64,000 nt of DNA from Rosellinia necatrix (taxonomy: Eukaryota > Ascomycota > Sordariomycetes > Xylariales > Xylariaceae), in NCBI GenBank assembly GCA_021209875.1, contig JAGYVD010000004.1:1-64000 (forward strand). Direction: 5' to 3'. Under the pieces are notes generated by a model. That model did not search any database. It was given only the letters and a program-made list of their open reading frames with translations, and had not been told where the DNA came from. Of this stretch, positions 46,801 through 58,652 are shown one piece after another (the first letter of the stretch is position 1; the number at the start of each line of letters is the position of its first letter). A program made the position numbers and the translations under genes.

Positions 46801-49800
46801 TCAGCAAGCCTACTACCACGATCGATTGGGAAAAAGCCAATATGGAGCTGGTACTAGAAAATCGACCCTGGCCTTCTAGTACTAACCGATTACGCCGGGC
46901 CGGTGTGAGCGCGTTTGGTATTGGTGGCACAAACGCCCATATTATCGTCGAGGAATCTCCTGAGCCTACCATCGACAAGGTTGGCGATATTAATTCGCCT
47001 GTATCCTTGGATACCATCCCATTCTTATTATCAGGCAAGAGCCATTCTTCTCTCAAAGCACAGGCTGAGAAGATTAGGCTGCACATTGAGGCCGGTATTG
47101 GAAAGGATGACCGCCTCAGTGATATAGCCTACTCGCTAGCGACATCTCGCACACACTTTCACCGGAGACTCGTCGTGACGGCGAGAGGTAAGACGCAAAT
47201 GCTAGAGAGATTGGCGTCCGTCGCCTCAGGCTTTAGCGAGCAGCTCGACGTGAATGAGGCTGGCAAGGCAACCGTGGCAATGCTTTTCACGGGGCAGGGT
47301 AGTCAGCGGCTAGGAATGGGCAAGGACCTATACGCAGTTCATCCTGTTTTTCGGGAGGCCTTAGACGAGATTGCCGCTAATTTTACGGAACTTGAGTCAC
47401 CACTACTTGACGTTATGTGGGCTAAGCCTGGAAGCGCGAGCGCTTCCTTGTTGAAGCGTGCTGATTTCGCGCAACCCGCCCTATTTGCTCTAGAGGTATC
47501 TCTCTGGAAACTGTGGCAGAGCTGGGGTGTGAAACCGGCCTTTCTACTAGGGCACAGTGTGGGAGAGATTGCAGCAGCCCATGTTGCCGGAGTTTTGGAT
47601 TTACTCGACGCTTGCCGACTTGTCATGATGCGCGGTCGCTTGATGCAAGCCCTACCGTCTCGTGGAAAGATGGCATCAATAGGAGCAAACGGCGCCGAGG
47701 TCGCAGTAGCGATCGAGACATTAAGCTTGGATGATAAGGTCGAGATCGCGGGCTACAATACACCTTCTCAGACCGTGATCTCTGGGGATATTGATGCTGT
47801 TGAGGCGGTGATACTCCATTTCACCGAGCTAGGCCACAGGACCAAGGTGCTCGATACTACCCATGCTTTCCATTCATCTCACATGAATGGTATGCTAGAT
47901 GACTTCAACGCTGTAGCCCAAACCGTTCAGTTCAATCCACCTAAGATTCCCATTTTCAGCAGTATGACCGGCAGATTGGCTAGGGCAGGTGAGCTTGAAC
48001 AAGCCGAATATTGGGTCAAGCAGGTGCGCAACGCCGTTCGATTTAGTGATGCGTTCCAAGAGCTGGCGAGCCACGGAGCGAATGTCTTTCTCGAAATCGG
48101 GCCTGGCCCCATACTTTGCGGCTTGGGTGCAGCATGCCTGGTCAATGCTTCCGAGTCGAGCAGCGCTCTCTGGCTACCTTCTCTAAAGCCGGGCATGAAC
48201 GAAGTCATGGTTATCCAAAATAGCGTGTGCGAGCTGCACTTGCAGCATGTATCGGTTGATTGGGCCGCATACTTCAAGCCTTTCGGTTGCCATCGAGTGA
48301 AGCTTCCCACCTATGCTTTCCAGCGGGAGACCTTCTATCCTTCTCATAGGACCGGCGGGGTTACCAGCGTCTCGCAGAGCGCCGGTGTCGATGAAACCGC
48401 ACAGGGTGTAGATAAAATGATGTTCGAAGTAAACTGGCGTCCAGTCGGCACAGATAAAATCGCAGCACGTGGTTTATGGGGTCTCTTCCACTCGGCAGGG
48501 GAGTCAGCTTGGGCAACAGAGGTGCAAGAGGCCTTGTCCAACTCGGGGATCAAGGTGGTGCCCGTTACGAAGCTACAGGAAGCCGAGCAACTTGACGGCC
48601 TACTATCGCTATGGGACTCTGGTGCCGACGTTGTCCAGAGTGCACATACACTCACTGTCAAAGCGCTAGCCCAGCTGCAAGAGGCAACTAGAACTGGGTT
48701 TGCCGTGCCCATGGTGTGGGTTACCCGTCATGCCGTCGGCGCCGTTGCTGGTGACCAACTCGCCGGGATTGGGGCTGCGCCTCTATGGGGCCTCGCTCGC
48801 ACCGCGCGGAGTGAACACCCGGAGTTGCGTCTGCGGGTGATCGACTTAGGCGAAGGGATCGACCCAGCCGCATTCGAGTTCGCTATTATGCTAGACGCGC
48901 AGACGGAAATCGCCGTTCGCCAAGAACAGCTCCTTATCCCCCATATGGAGCGAGTTAGCTCAGCTGCATCGCCATCAGTTAAGCGACAATTGCTTCGAGC
49001 TGGCGGCGCCGTTTTGGTAACGGGCGGGCTCGGTGATCTTGGAGGCCGTGTAGCCCGGCATTTGGTGGTTTCTCACGGAGTGTGTGACCTAGTCTTGACA
49101 TCGCGACGCGGCATGGAATCCCCCGGTGCTGACGCGCTCGTGGCCGAGCTTACAGCGTTGGGCGCTAAAACTACCATCGTTGGTGGCGACGTAGCAGACC
49201 TCGACTGCCTTGAGTCGGTTATGCGAATGTTTACGGCCGATCGGCCATTACGCGGCGTGGTCCACGCAGCCGGAGTAACCGACTCGGGTATTCTATCGTC
49301 CTTGACGCCTCAGAAGTGCGCCGCCACGTTCGCGCCCAAGGTAGACGGTCTGTGGAACTTGCACCAAGCGACCAAAGGCACGGATCTGGATCTCTTCATG
49401 GCTTTCTCCTCGATCTCTGGTATTCTGGGCTTGCCGGGCCTGGCAAACTATGCGGCCGCCAATTCCTTCATTGATGGGCTTGCCTATCTGCGACGTGCAC
49501 AAGGCCTGCCAGCCACCTCGGTGGCATATGGTATGTGGGCCGGAGATGGCATGGCAACCACTCTCGTCTCTTCGACCCGTGCCCATCTCTCACAGCTTGG
49601 GCTAGGCTCTCTCGCGCCAGAGAGCGGCCTGGAACTCTTCGAGCGCGCCGTCCGCGGAGGCCGCGAACTCACTGTGGCTGCCGTCCTTGATTTCGAGCGT
49701 CTCAAGGCCTATTATGAAGAGCAAGGCGGTGTTCCCACAGTTTTGCGCTCGTTGTTGGGTCAAACTGCGATCAAGGTGTCCCCCAGCCAGCCCATGAGCC

Positions 49801-51323
49801 TACGTGAGATGCTGGTCGAGGCCGCTCATGAACAGCGCGACGGTATCATGCTGCGTATGGTCCGAGAAACCGTAGCGAAGGCCTTGGGGTACACCAAGGT
49901 GGACGAGGTAGACGCCAGCCGACCCCTGCAAGAGTTGGGGATTGACTCCCTGACGGCGGTTTTGATCCGCAACCATCTGGCGACATTGACAGCTATGGCG
50001 CTGCCTGCTAACATCGTCCTCTTATACTCAAATTTGAAGTCGCTGAGCGAGTTCCTACTATCCCTGCTGCTGGATGACATTGGCAGCGGCTCATCATCCA
50101 GCGTGTCGGAATTCGAGAGCGCAACACCAAGCTCCACGGCATCTGCTGCGTCTTATGTCGATATGGCGGCGATCCGAAAGGGGCTTCTCGATCCCACGTT
50201 CCGCTTCGACAACGCAGCCAAGGACCCTACGGGTTATCTTGCTACGCCCGAGGCCGTCTTTGTGACGGGCTCCACAGGTTTCGTTGGCGCATTTATGATC
50301 CACGAGTTCCTGAAGAGGGGAATCGCTGTGTACTGCCTCGTGCGCGCCGACAGCCTCGATCAGGCGCAGGAACGCATGATGGAGACGCTGGAACATTACG
50401 GCCTCTGGAAGCCTGAGTACGAGTCACTGCTCAACCCCGTGGTTGGCGATCTCGCCCGGCCTCTGCTGGGTCTCTGCGAGGCCGTATTTGACGACCTAGC
50501 CAACCGTGTTGATGCCATTCTTCACTCGGGAGCTCTTGTGGATTGGATGCGCCCTTTGGAGGAGTATGTCGGCCCCAATATCCTCGGCACGCACGAGATA
50601 CTACGTCTCGCCTCCTACGGCCGCGGCAAGGCCGTGCATTTCATCTCCACCATCTCCACGCTGCCCATCCATGTGGGTTATGGCCTTAGTGAGCACGATG
50701 GGGAGTATGGCTACGGCACTTCGAAGTACCTAGCCGAAAGGATGGTTGCGGCAGCCCGTTTCCGCGGCGCCAAGGCATCCTCCTATCGTCTGCCCTTCGT
50801 CGCCGCTTCGGCCACCAATGGTCGTTTCCGACTCGACCGGGGCGACTTTTTGAACAATCTAATTAGCGGCAGCCTAGACTTGGGCGTGTTTCCTTCGATG
50901 GACGCCGACCTATCTACCGTGCTGCCGGTGGATTACCTCTGTGGTACCATTGCCGCCGTCATGACCGAGGACCAGAAGCGGATTGGCGAGGACTACGACT
51001 TCGTCAACTCGCGGGCGCCCACGTTTGACCACTTTTTCAAGATCATGGGCGCCGCCAGTGGCGGCAAAGAGACCATCCCCTTTACCGAGTGGCACTCTCG
51101 GGCGCTGGAGTATGCCACGGCCCATCCCAAATGCTCATTAGCCCGCATCACCACCATTATCGATGGCTACACCAATGAGACCGCAGGCGCTTTGATGAAG
51201 GGGAATCCGGTCGGCCAGCATGTCTTTGGGCTGGACGCCTATCCTGCCCCCCTGATTGACGAAGGATATGTGCAGAGGTATTTAGATTGTATTAATGCTG
51301 CAAAGGCGAAAACATCGACATGA
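43821..51323 (+). CDS. swnK: SwnK-type hybrid NRPS-PKS, A-T-KS-AT-KR-ACP-R
   Basis: One uninterrupted frame of 2,500 residues. Domains in order: adenylation (about 35-505; [11 protein letters not shown] near 181, [17 protein letters not shown]); carrier with GGDS, Ser564; ketosynthase (623-1045) with Cys791 in DTACSSS, His926 and His966; malonyl-type acyltransferase (about 1150-1455) with Ser1246 in GHSVGE and HAFHS; ketoreductase with TGGLGDLG near 1734 and Tyr1877, preceded by its structural half; second carrier with GIDSL, Ser2043; C-terminal thioester reductase with TGSTGFVG at 2149 and Tyr2298/Lys2302. There is no condensation, dehydratase, methyltransferase or thioesterase domain. This order is that of SwnK, which joins pipecolate to one malonyl unit and releases the product by reduction on the way to swainsonine. 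All catalytic residues I checked are present. Proline in place of pipecolate, giving a pyrrolizidine, is the main alternative. Confidence 0.93.
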   Translation: MSDQTNTNGISEEDYHILVNDFNSTNDSSLLGHRLDRLFEDVVDRFPDNVALIHNEAEVSFKELNISANILARSLARRGLTKGDLVGLAVSRSIDLVTIILAVFKLGAAYVPIDSTFPPERINQMVEDAGPKLILLSGNPNNGFARWKDICLNFSEAKDNSIADTTNLDTDIQIQDLAYVIYTSGSTGRPKGVEISHGAAANFLGSLRKHEPGCNEHDRLLAITTISFDMSALELLLPVISGATMIIANTSAVKDPRELLGLMNRHKATILQATPATWTMLLESGWEGKPRLSKIICGGEPLTRQLADRLLASADSVWNVYGPCETTYGSVGRVGEGDIVVGNPVANGRIYVLDDNMSPAPMGYEGEVYIGGASVSNGYRNKSELTQSRFLRNPFHGGRFFRTGDLARFIGPGKLQVIGRIDGVVKIRGHRIDVGDIEAILIDHANVSQAVVVSRDDRLVAYCVLHAPLQDTTSLDSILRPWVAEYLPAYMMPSFFVQMSALPVSPNQKIDRKALPDPIEAIQTQPLLQPISELEQQIQIIWADILGHNRIGVEDNFFNIGGDSVRIIRMQTALEKQLRRHVPTPKLFEHYTIKALAMYLTGAGKETPKPSPEVSQVHSGNHESIAVVSMACRLPGGVTSPEDFWRLLQSGGETIIDVPKDRWDADKLYNVDPDVEGTSYCRKGGFLNSIYSYDASFFGISPREAQSMDLSQHLMLELCWEAFERAGYTRDRLSGTTTGVFLGVSNNGATNNILPDLKGYSITGSANATLSGRLSYTLGLQGPSLTVDTACSSSLVATHLACNALRQGECNMAVVGGVSLLLNPGIHIEFSKLRGLSADGRCRAFSDDTNGTGFSEGASIVVLKRLSDAQRDGDDIHAVLRGTAVMHGGHSSGLTAPSGPGQANLIRTALARVAMEPGDIDYIEAHGTGTKLGDPIEATALAEVFGTGRSGSDPLRVGSAKSNIGHTQAAAGLVGLLKVVLSMQHNSLPKTLHISKPTTTIDWEKANMELVLENRPWPSSTNRLRRAGVSAFGIGGTNAHIIVEESPEPTIDKVGDINSPVSLDTIPFLLSGKSHSSLKAQAEKIRLHIEAGIGKDDRLSDIAYSLATSRTHFHRRLVVTARGKTQMLERLASVASGFSEQLDVNEAGKATVAMLFTGQGSQRLGMGKDLYAVHPVFREALDEIAANFTELESPLLDVMWAKPGSASASLLKRADFAQPALFALEVSLWKLWQSWGVKPAFLLGHSVGEIAAAHVAGVLDLLDACRLVMMRGRLMQALPSRGKMASIGANGAEVAVAIETLSLDDKVEIAGYNTPSQTVISGDIDAVEAVILHFTELGHRTKVLDTTHAFHSSHMNGMLDDFNAVAQTVQFNPPKIPIFSSMTGRLARAGELEQAEYWVKQVRNAVRFSDAFQELASHGANVFLEIGPGPILCGLGAACLVNASESSSALWLPSLKPGMNEVMVIQNSVCELHLQHVSVDWAAYFKPFGCHRVKLPTYAFQRETFYPSHRTGGVTSVSQSAGVDETAQGVDKMMFEVNWRPVGTDKIAARGLWGLFHSAGESAWATEVQEALSNSGIKVVPVTKLQEAEQLDGLLSLWDSGADVVQSAHTLTVKALAQLQEATRTGFAVPMVWVTRHAVGAVAGDQLAGIGAAPLWGLARTARSEHPELRLRVIDLGEGIDPAAFEFAIMLDAQTEIAVRQEQLLIPHMERVSSAASPSVKRQLLRAGGAVLVTGGLGDLGGRVARHLVVSHGVCDLVLTSRRGMESPGADALVAELTALGAKTTIVGGDVADLDCLESVMRMFTADRPLRGVVHAAGVTDSGILSSLTPQKCAATFAPKVDGLWNLHQATKGTDLDLFMAFSSISGILGLPGLANYAAANSFIDGLAYLRRAQGLPATSVAYGMWAGDGMATTLVSSTRAHLSQLGLGSLAPESGLELFERAVRGGRELTVAAVLDFERLKAYYEEQGGVPTVLRSLLGQTAIKVSPSQPMSLREMLVEAAHEQRDGIMLRMVRETVAKALGYTKVDEVDASRPLQELGIDSLTAVLIRNHLATLTAMALPANIVLLYSNLKSLSEFLLSLLLDDIGSGSSSSVSEFESATPSSTASAASYVDMAAIRKGLLDPTFRFDNAAKDPTGYLATPEAVFVTGSTGFVGAFMIHEFLKRGIAVYCLVRADSLDQAQERMMETLEHYGLWKPEYESLLNPVVGDLARPLLGLCEAVFDDLANRVDAILHSGALVDWMRPLEEYVGPNILGTHEILRLASYGRGKAVHFISTISTLPIHVGYGLSEHDGEYGYGTSKYLAERMVAAARFRGAKASSYRLPFVAASATNGRFRLDRGDFLNNLISGSLDLGVFPSMDADLSTVLPVDYLCGTIAAVMTEDQKRIGEDYDFVNSRAPTFDHFFKIMGAASGGKETIPFTEWHSRALEYATAHPKCSLARITTIIDGYTNETAGALMKGNPVGQHVFGLDAYPAPLIDEGYVQRYLDCINAAKAKTST

Positions 51324-51822
51324 GATCGGTATGGGCATGTGTATTTGTAGGGTGGAATGACGAAGGGATGAGCTGCATGGAAGCATGGAGCATGAGTTTG
51401 ATTAAAAAATGGCCGGTGTGCTTTTCTTACATTTCAATCCTCAAGGTCTTTTTCATTCAGATTAGGCATAGAAATCAATCCGTCTCAGGGTCAATCTCGC
51501 TAGTGTCAACTACACTAAGTCACCTTCAGCCACCTAGATTAGACGTTAATAGGTACTTATCTAGTACCTAGGTAACTACCTAGATACCTACCAAGATAGA
51601 TGAAATTGGCTGTGGCCTGTGTGCTGTAGCCTGTAGGTGCAGCGACTAGCGGCTCTCGTCACGCTATTTTAGCTACCTACCTAGCTTAGATCTAGGTACT
51701 TATAGGCACCAGGTAGGTAGTCTCTCAGTGCCCCATTACCATAAATATTTAGGCAATCAATCGCCTAGGTACATCGCTTCGGCTTCGTAAGTCGGAAAGG
51801 CATCCCTTTTGCCAGGCCCTAC
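51324..51822. other. Intergenic region rich in TACCTA/TAGGTA
   Basis: Lies between the convergent swnK and flavoprotein genes. From about 51530 to 51830 the hexamers TACCTA and TAGGTA recur more than ten times, several inside the palindrome TACCTAGGTA or close variants. No gene is seen. Confidence 0.6.
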
Positions 51823-53181
51823 CTACTTAGATGACCCATAAGTTGCTGCCCAGGGGTCATACGCTGGGTCGATCATGAGCTGCTGTAGATGCCGTCTTCT
51901 TACACCGACATTCCCCCCATCAAAGATCGGCAGGGCTGTAGCATTGTTGAGCAGCTCGGCGAACGGCTGGCTCCTATCATAAGCCGTACTAGAAGCGTAC
52001 CTACGTGAGCAAGTCATCACAGGACAGCCGAAGCAAGGGGGGATAGCTCACATGCCGACGGCATTGATTGCCTCTGTGACCGCCTTCACGGCGCTGTCGC
52101 TACAATAGACCTTGGCGGCCAGGGCCAGCTCCCGCCGGGCATCGTAGGAGCCGGGGCCGTTCTCCATCGCGTGGGCGGCCTTCCACGTCAACGCGCGGCA
52201 GGCCTCGGTCTGCATCTTGATGGTCGAGAGCAGGTCAGCCACGGCCTGGCGTTCGAGCAGAGGCGCAGCCCCGCCGCGGTCGTCGCTCCGGGCAAACGCC
52301 AGCGCCGCATCGAAAGCAGCCCGCATCAGGCCCACGGCCATCGCCCCTACGAGCACGGCGCTGCGGTCGAAGCACCTGTTTACGATGGCGGCGCCTTCGC
52401 CAGGGGCACAGAGCACGTTTCTGCTCGGTAACCGGACATCTTTATACCTGACGTGGGGTCCGGAGACGGACGTATGTCCCATGGTCTCTACGTGCCGTAT
52501 GAGTTCAAAAGCGCCGGTGCCGTTGCGATCCAGATCCGCGCGGGTCACAAGGAGTATCATGATGCTCTCCTCCGGGTCACGGCCTGGGCCGTCGGTAGGA
52601 GGGTCCGTCACATCCCGACAGACGACACACGCGAGGTCGGCGCCCCTAAAGTCCCAGCCCGCGCTATTCGTCGCCCAGATTTTCTCGCCGTTGAGGACCC
52701 ATTCGTCGCCGTCCCTGCGGGCCGTAGTATTGAGGCCCCTACCTCCCTTCTCCAGCCAATTCGCGACACCCCCCGGCTCGCTGAAGACGAGGGACGCGAG
52801 AGGGGCCCCGGTTCCGGCGAGGAAAGGCGCGATGAATTCCTGTTTTTCGAGGTTCGGAAGCAGGTTGAAGGGCGTCAGGCCAAGGCCAGTCGCGAAAATA
52901 GTCAGCGCTGCCGACGGCTCGACCGCGTAACATTCCTCGACCAGGATGGCGGCCTCGAGTAGTGAGCCGCCGCCACCGCCAATGCCTGGTGCCAGCTGGC
53001 CTCTCACCAAGCCGCCGGCAACGCCGGCTTCGTACGCCGGCTTCGAGGCTTGGAATCGCTTGCTGTGCGACGCGTACGTCACATAGGTGCAGCGAGCATT
53101 CTTGAGGATGTTTTGGGCAAAGGACGAAGCTGCGGCTCGCGTACTGGCCTCAGATGGGCCGAGATGGAAGTCGATCGGCAT
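51823..53181 (-). CDS. Acyl-CoA dehydrogenase / nitroalkane oxidase-like flavoprotein
   Basis: Two exons on the minus strand, 53181-52052 and 52000-51823, with a 51-bp intron (GTGAGC...CGTAG), give 435 residues. Exon 1 alone would stop at AINAVGM; splicing continues it into YASSTAYDRSQPFAELLNN and the family's C-terminal DGGNVGVRRRHLQ segment. N-terminal, middle (SLVFSEPGG, WVLNGEKIWATNSAG) and C-terminal helical domains of the acyl-CoA dehydrogenase fold are all present, so it should bind FAD. Fungal relatives occur in secondary-metabolite clusters, where the substrate is often unknown. Its stop faces that of swnK across 500 bp. It could form or supply an imine or acyl precursor for the cluster, or lie just outside it. 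Confidence 0.88.
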
Positions 53182-54310
53182 AATGTTAGATCAGTGTAGG
53201 GTGCGTGTAATAGACTGTCCGATAACGCTCATGGGGCCAACGACAAATGGTAAGTTTGAGAGCTGAGGAGGTCAGGGGTTGAAGATTTCCTGGGGGGAGG
53301 GGTAACTAGGTATATAAATAATATAGACCATCTCGTCAGGTAGTTATCCATCCCCCCCCCCAGATCTCGAAGAAATAGTCGTTATATACAGGGGGGCTAG
53401 TATGATCGATTATTCGCCTAAAAGAGTACCCCTCACGGATGATGTCAGAAATGAAGGCATGGATAGGGCCTGGAGATTAGCTTGGACAAATCAACGATGC
53501 CATGGAGGAAGGAGGAGCTTCGCGCAGGTAATGTCATCCCACGTAGGAAGAAAGAATCTAGCGAAACGAGCATGGTATGTTGAATAGCGAGGATAACTGT
53601 GCGATAGGTGTAGGGCCTCTTGATCACTTGCGGCTAGTATTTTGGCCGTTATGTTGTCGCTATTTTCCGGAGTCACCGGTCTGAGTCCCTGACTTGCTCA
53701 CGCAACCGTGTACGATACATATAGACCACGTTCACTTCAAATCGCGTGGGAGGGCTAGCCAATTGGGAAGTATCACCCATCCGGATGATAGAACGGAAAG
53801 TCTTATTTGCCGGCGAAGTACCGATCCGGCATTGCCTCCGACCATGCCCTACGCGATCCTTGGAAGAGTCTACACACCCGGCAACGAGTTCTGCTGCTAA
53901 TAACCACAATAAGTACCTAGGGATTATTTGGTTAGCGTTATAGCGCTACGTGACCCCAGTTCACGTGACTTAATACTATTTGTTGCGCGGTCCTGGCCAT
54001 ACCATAACGCGCTGGATGGTTTTCTTCCCGCCTTTCCCCAAATACCCAATCCCTCGGCATCCTATAACTACTGTAGCCTTTCCAACCCTCGAGGCTCGGA
54101 TGTGTTTCAGAATACGGCACAGGGCTAAATATTAAGTATCCTACCTTGATCTTGCGCAGTGTAAAGTTAGGTATAATTCAACGCCAAGCTCAATCGCCTC
54201 GGAACGTAGACTTCTCTACTCCTTAGACAACCATGACCTATCACATCCCAAAATCTACACCTGTGCGACCGTGCGGCCCATTCGGTCAAGATCTATCGAA
54301 AAAAAGCTTC
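53182..54310. other. Intergenic region
   Basis: About 1.1 kb without a recognisable gene. It holds the promoter of the flavoprotein and the 3' region of the TPR protein. A C11 run lies at about 53351-53361, and CACGTGAC-type E-box text occurs near 53963. Confidence 0.5.
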
Positions 54311-57135
54311 TCAAGTGACTACGGCATTGTCCAACAATTTCGCTTGCCGCTCAAGAAATCTCAACTTCGGACGATCGCTCTCTAGGGTCACTCCTGCCAG
54401 CGCAACGTTCAGCGGCTTGCCTAACAATCTACCATCCCGCAATACCCCTTTTCCTCCCCCGACATGCTCTTCGTATTCGAACCACCGGTGGGCGTCATAT
54501 GACCTCTGCAGAGCATGGATCGTCACCACTTCGACACAGCACCACGCACGATCATAATAATGATGGTCGACGATGCTGATCATGGCGTTGCATTGGGCGA
54601 TGCACATGGGCAATGCGGCGACGCCACGCGCTTGCGCGGCCCTGTCGATCTGGTCGATACAAGCCCAGTCCTGTTTAGGGGTTAGCGATGCGCCAAATAT
54701 ACGAAATGGGCACTCCAAATGATCCATATACTTACAATCCATATGCTGACTGCCCGTCGGTCTACAGTGGAATGTGTTTGAAGAAAGCTCTCGACGGCCC
54801 GGGTCATTGTATGATACTTTGTATTCTGCGGATCATCGGGCGAGAACTGGCCGCCTCCCTTTTTTGCCCATGTATACGAGATGAATATGATATAATCATC
54901 CGCGCCAGGGTCGTCCTCAATACGATGGGTCAGGTTGTCATTGGATTTCGGCAGCTTGCCAAACCGAAGAAAGTCCGCGTACCGGACGTATTTGAACGTG
55001 TCGAACTGAGCCGCTTTCTCCCAATCTATGGCCAAAGTTTTCGCATACACTTGCCGTAGCTGCTTGATGCTGGATTGTTTATCGGGTTGCAGCAATACCG
55101 GCCGCAGTTTGTCTTGAAATAGTTCTCGATATCCCTTCCGAAGGACAGATTCCATGCGGTGCTCTTCGACTTCTTCAAGGCTCAGACCCCGCCGAAGTGC
55201 GTCCATAAGGAGATTCTGTGTGAGTTTATCTCCGCTGTAGACCGCATAATCCAATGCTGAGTATCCGGACTCGTCTCGCGCGGTCAAGTCTGCTCCGGCG
55301 TCTATCATCTCGCGTATATAGCCCCTGTGCTCCTCTGAAGGCTCCTTTGAGAGTGCTGCCACAGGCGTATATCCGTCTGAAGGGTTGAATTGAGACAGTG
55401 CCTCCTCCCTCCGACCCTTCAAAAGCAAGACCCGGCCGAGGAAAAACCTCGAGAAGGCTAGCTTACTGGGATCACCTGATTGTAGCGACAGCCTTTGGCA
55501 CTCCAAAGCTGTGTCAATCGCCTTGTCGATGTCTCCCCGGGCTGTATGACAAAGGGACAGGCGCGCAAAAGCGATCGCCTCACGCGCCACGGCACTTTGG
55601 ATTTCCGCCGCTCTCGCGCTCGACTCCTCCAGACTTGTCGCAGCCCTCCTCAACCGCTGGCATCGATCGACCCGTTCGTCCAATTGATCTATCGCTATGT
55701 CCAGATCCCCCTGTCTGTGGTGAAGAAGAAATAGCTGGTAATTTACCATACCAAGATTACCAATGGCACGACCCATCTCAAGCTCCGATCCCAGGTGCCT
55801 AGCGGTCTCGTATTGTTCTTCGCATGCTCGCTTCGAGTCATTCAATTTACCTAGCTGACGATATACAACTGCTAGTTCGCCAGTTGCTTTAAGGCGCTCG
55901 TTGTTGTGTGGCATATTTTGAACCGTTTCCTCAAGGCACTCGCTGGCTTTCAAGTAGCGCCCGAGCATTCTATACGCGTACCCTAGCTCGGCAAGTACCA
56001 TATAACGATAACGCGTTTCCCGTAGGAAGCTGGTACCGTCACAGATCGACAATGCGCTGCGATGAGAAAGTAGCGCTTCTTCTAGTTCGCCTTCTCTCGT
56101 ATGAGACAGTCCTTTTTGGTAAAACTGTTCCCAACTACGAAAGGCTTCAATCGCTACTGCGAGCATAGCCGGTGTCGCGCCGCCTGAATCGCGTTCTTGG
56201 TAGTATTCTCGGCCCGTCACGGGGCCTAGGACGGGTGCAATTGACTGAAATCCCCGTTGGGAGTCAAAAAGGAAGAATGTTGCGCACATCTCATCCGGCT
56301 CGACTTGCGGCCAATGAAACACCCCGGCGTCTATGCTATAAGTAGTGTAGCGTGAATAGGTTCCCGAGCGCTTCTCAGTCGCTTGAACAAGTTCTCCCAC
56401 GTTCACAAGTTTGACAACATCATCAACTTGATAGCTCCTGCTAGAATTCCCGTTATCACTCGTAGACAATTCGTATTTGCTGTGTGTTGCTGTCGTTAGC
56501 TCCGTCTGTACAACATCATATTGGATATTCCGCCCCTGGCCGAGGATGGTCCAGGCCTGAGCGAATTGTTGATATGAATGAATGGCGATATCCTCATTCC
56601 CTCTCTCACCATCTGGTAGCCACACATCAAGTCGAATCAATTCTTTGACCTTGCCGTCTTCAATAATGCGCCAGAGAGGAACGGCAAGAAACCCCGGAGA
56701 CATGCGATCGGTTTTTTTCACAATTGACGTCTTCACCAATACTTCATGAACAAGCGACCATATAGATTGGATCTCAACAGGAGAAAGTTTAATTCCCCGA
56801 CGTCCTGGTTCGCGTAGAAAGGCGATCGCCAACGAGAGATTCAAGTGCTGCCTTAAACAATGATGTGGAAGGATATGTTGCGTATGAAAAACCCACTGAT
56901 TAAGGGTAAATGAGTAGTCAATCCCCATAGATTGCCCTGTCGACTTCGCAGGCCCGTCGGACGAAGATGCTATCTCAAGATCCGTAGAGGCAGTTATTAG
57001 TCGCACCTCAGCGAGGAGCTCTCTGTCCTCACACAAGCCCTCCAGTATACCAACAATAGATGACCAAGGCACAGTTGCTTCTGCCATGTTATAGCATGAC
57101 GTATCCGTTGACTCCACGCCGGTGATCATAGCCAT
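54311..57135 (-). CDS. TPR-ankyrin protein with C-terminal TIR-like domain
   Basis: Two exons on the minus strand, 57135-54736 and 54670-54311, with a 65-bp intron (GTAAGT...AACAG) that falls between codons, give 919 residues. Residues 1-330 are an unassigned domain rich in beta-type segments. Residues about 333-590 are TPR-like helical repeats of the kinesin-light-chain kind, and 588-650 contain an ankyrin-like unit (IDAGADLTARDESGYSALDY). The C-terminus starts YIIFISYTWA at 748 and continues across the intron as SIWIDWACIDQ to DRAWCCVE, with Glu847. The strand-loop start, the aromatic-Cys-x-x-Glu motif and the size resemble a TIR domain, and Glu847 sits where TIR NADases have their catalytic glutamate. 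Function is unknown; a role in self/non-self signalling is inference. There is no NB-ARC or NACHT domain. Confidence 0.8.
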
Positions 57136-57665
57136 AGTTTGCTGAGTGATACCAAGCTCCCGAGCAATGTTGGTTAACTATAAATATAGTTGCGTTGCCT
57201 AGTCCTTTCGATACGCGCTTGGATGTTCCTTGATCCTCGGAGGTTTCTCAACGCTTCAAGTTATGATATAATACAGGTATGCAAAGCTTGCCGGACGGAG
57301 GTAGTGGGGATTTACTTGGTCTTGGTATCAGGGGACTCAAGCTGGGAGGAAGAGCAACGCAATGACCACTACTTGTGTCCCGCATCACGCCAAGACACAA
57401 GGTGCAACTTTTGCAAACTGTGCAGTCCGTGAACAGTTCACCCCCCACAACGGGATCGGCCTAGATTTGCGGACTGGGCTACGGGGTTAGAAACACCATG
57501 ACAGCGAGTAGCTTAAAACCTTTCGAACTACCCTCACAGGCAACCACCCAACAACATTCGAGAGGATAACGATACACAGGCTATTAGCACCAAGGTCTAG
57601 TCATAACGACCTTGCACTCGGCTGCGAACCAACAATTAACGCGATTCATCACCAATCCGTTTACC
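57136..57665. promoter_or_regulatory. Divergent intergenic region
   Basis: 530 bp between the starts of the TPR-TIR-like gene and the methyltransferase gene. It must contain both promoters, but no specific site stands out. Confidence 0.5.
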
Positions 57666-58652
57666 ATGGCGGATACGGCTATTACCCCGCAACTCCATGG
57701 TGACAATCTGGCAACGTGGGATAATATCGCCGGCTACTGGGACCAGATCCTAGGCAACGGTAATGATATGTATCACGAATGTCTCTTACCAGCAGTGCGC
57801 GAGCTTGGGGATCCCCAAGCAGGAGAGCGCATACTTGATTTGGGCACCGGTAGTGGCGTGATTGCAGCTATGTTAGCTACCTCGGGCGCCCATGTCACCG
57901 CGGTTGATGGTTCAAAATCGATGCTTGCGAAAGCTGAAAGTCGTGCAAACGAAGCTGGTCTTGCGATGACATTTGAAGTTGTTAATCTGCTTGATAATGA
58001 CAGTCTCAACACTTTCATTCAACGCCACTCCGAGTAAAACTCTGGTCTTTAGCAAAACACAAGGGTTACACTGACAGTTTCTAGATTCGACTTGATTACA
58101 TGTAGCATGACCCTAAAAGAGTTACCAGATCTTGAACCGCTCGCAAAATCCCTTCCTATGTTGCTAAAGCCAAAGGGCAGGTAAGTCTAAAGCATGTCTT
58201 GCTGTAATTCGGTTTTCTTTTTTTTTTGCTAATTTTCGGAGGGTGGTAATGGTGAACCTCCACCCTGTTTTTTCAAAGCCTGCTGGTCATCGCGTGATGG
58301 AAGTCTTAGAGAACGACGAAACTGGAAAGCAGGAGTCTCATAGATACATCAAAGTATCTAGGTATCTCGACATCAAACCAGTGAAGAGCGAAGCTCTTAG
58401 GGGACAACCGCACCCTTTGGTATGTATCCCCTTGATGCTCCCTTGTTACCGTGATATTTAACAAACCGCAAGACACTATTTCATCGTCCATTCTGGTCGC
58501 TATTGGATCCTTTCTTTCGGAACGGACTGGCGATGGATGCCATGCGAGAGCCAGGGTTCACAGGGCGAGGTGACCAGTCTCAGCTACAATCGTATCACAA
58601 TTTCGGACAGTTCCCAATGCTTTTGGTATTCCGCCTACGGCACCTAGCCTAA
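57666..58652 (+). CDS. SAM-dependent class I methyltransferase (4 exons)
   Basis: Exons 57666-58033, 58085-58180, 58242-58419 and 58473-58652, separated by introns of 51, 61 and 53 bp with GTAAAA, GTAAGT and GTATGT donors, give 273 residues. The joins read through as continuous family sequence. Motif I is ILDLGTGSG (exon 1), AVDGSK follows as the acidic strand, FDLITCSMTLKELPD spans the first join region, GRVVMVNLHPVF spans the second, and the chain ends in SYHNFGQFPMLLVFRLR. Fungal proteins with this ending are methyltransferases of unknown, mostly small-molecule, substrates. The open frame extends upstream to 57612, but the Met at 57666 has the better context (ACCATGG). No link to the alkaloid cluster is shown. 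Confidence 0.88.

Noticed and set aside
43821..51323. Many open frames on the opposite strand of the NRPS-PKS gene
   Set aside because: They are antisense shadows of a GC-normal coding sequence with a complete, well-ordered domain set on the plus strand.
58038..58084. Apparent truncation of the methyltransferase at 58035-58037
   Set aside because: A consensus-like intron starts at 58034, and splicing restores motif-by-motif family sequence to 58652.
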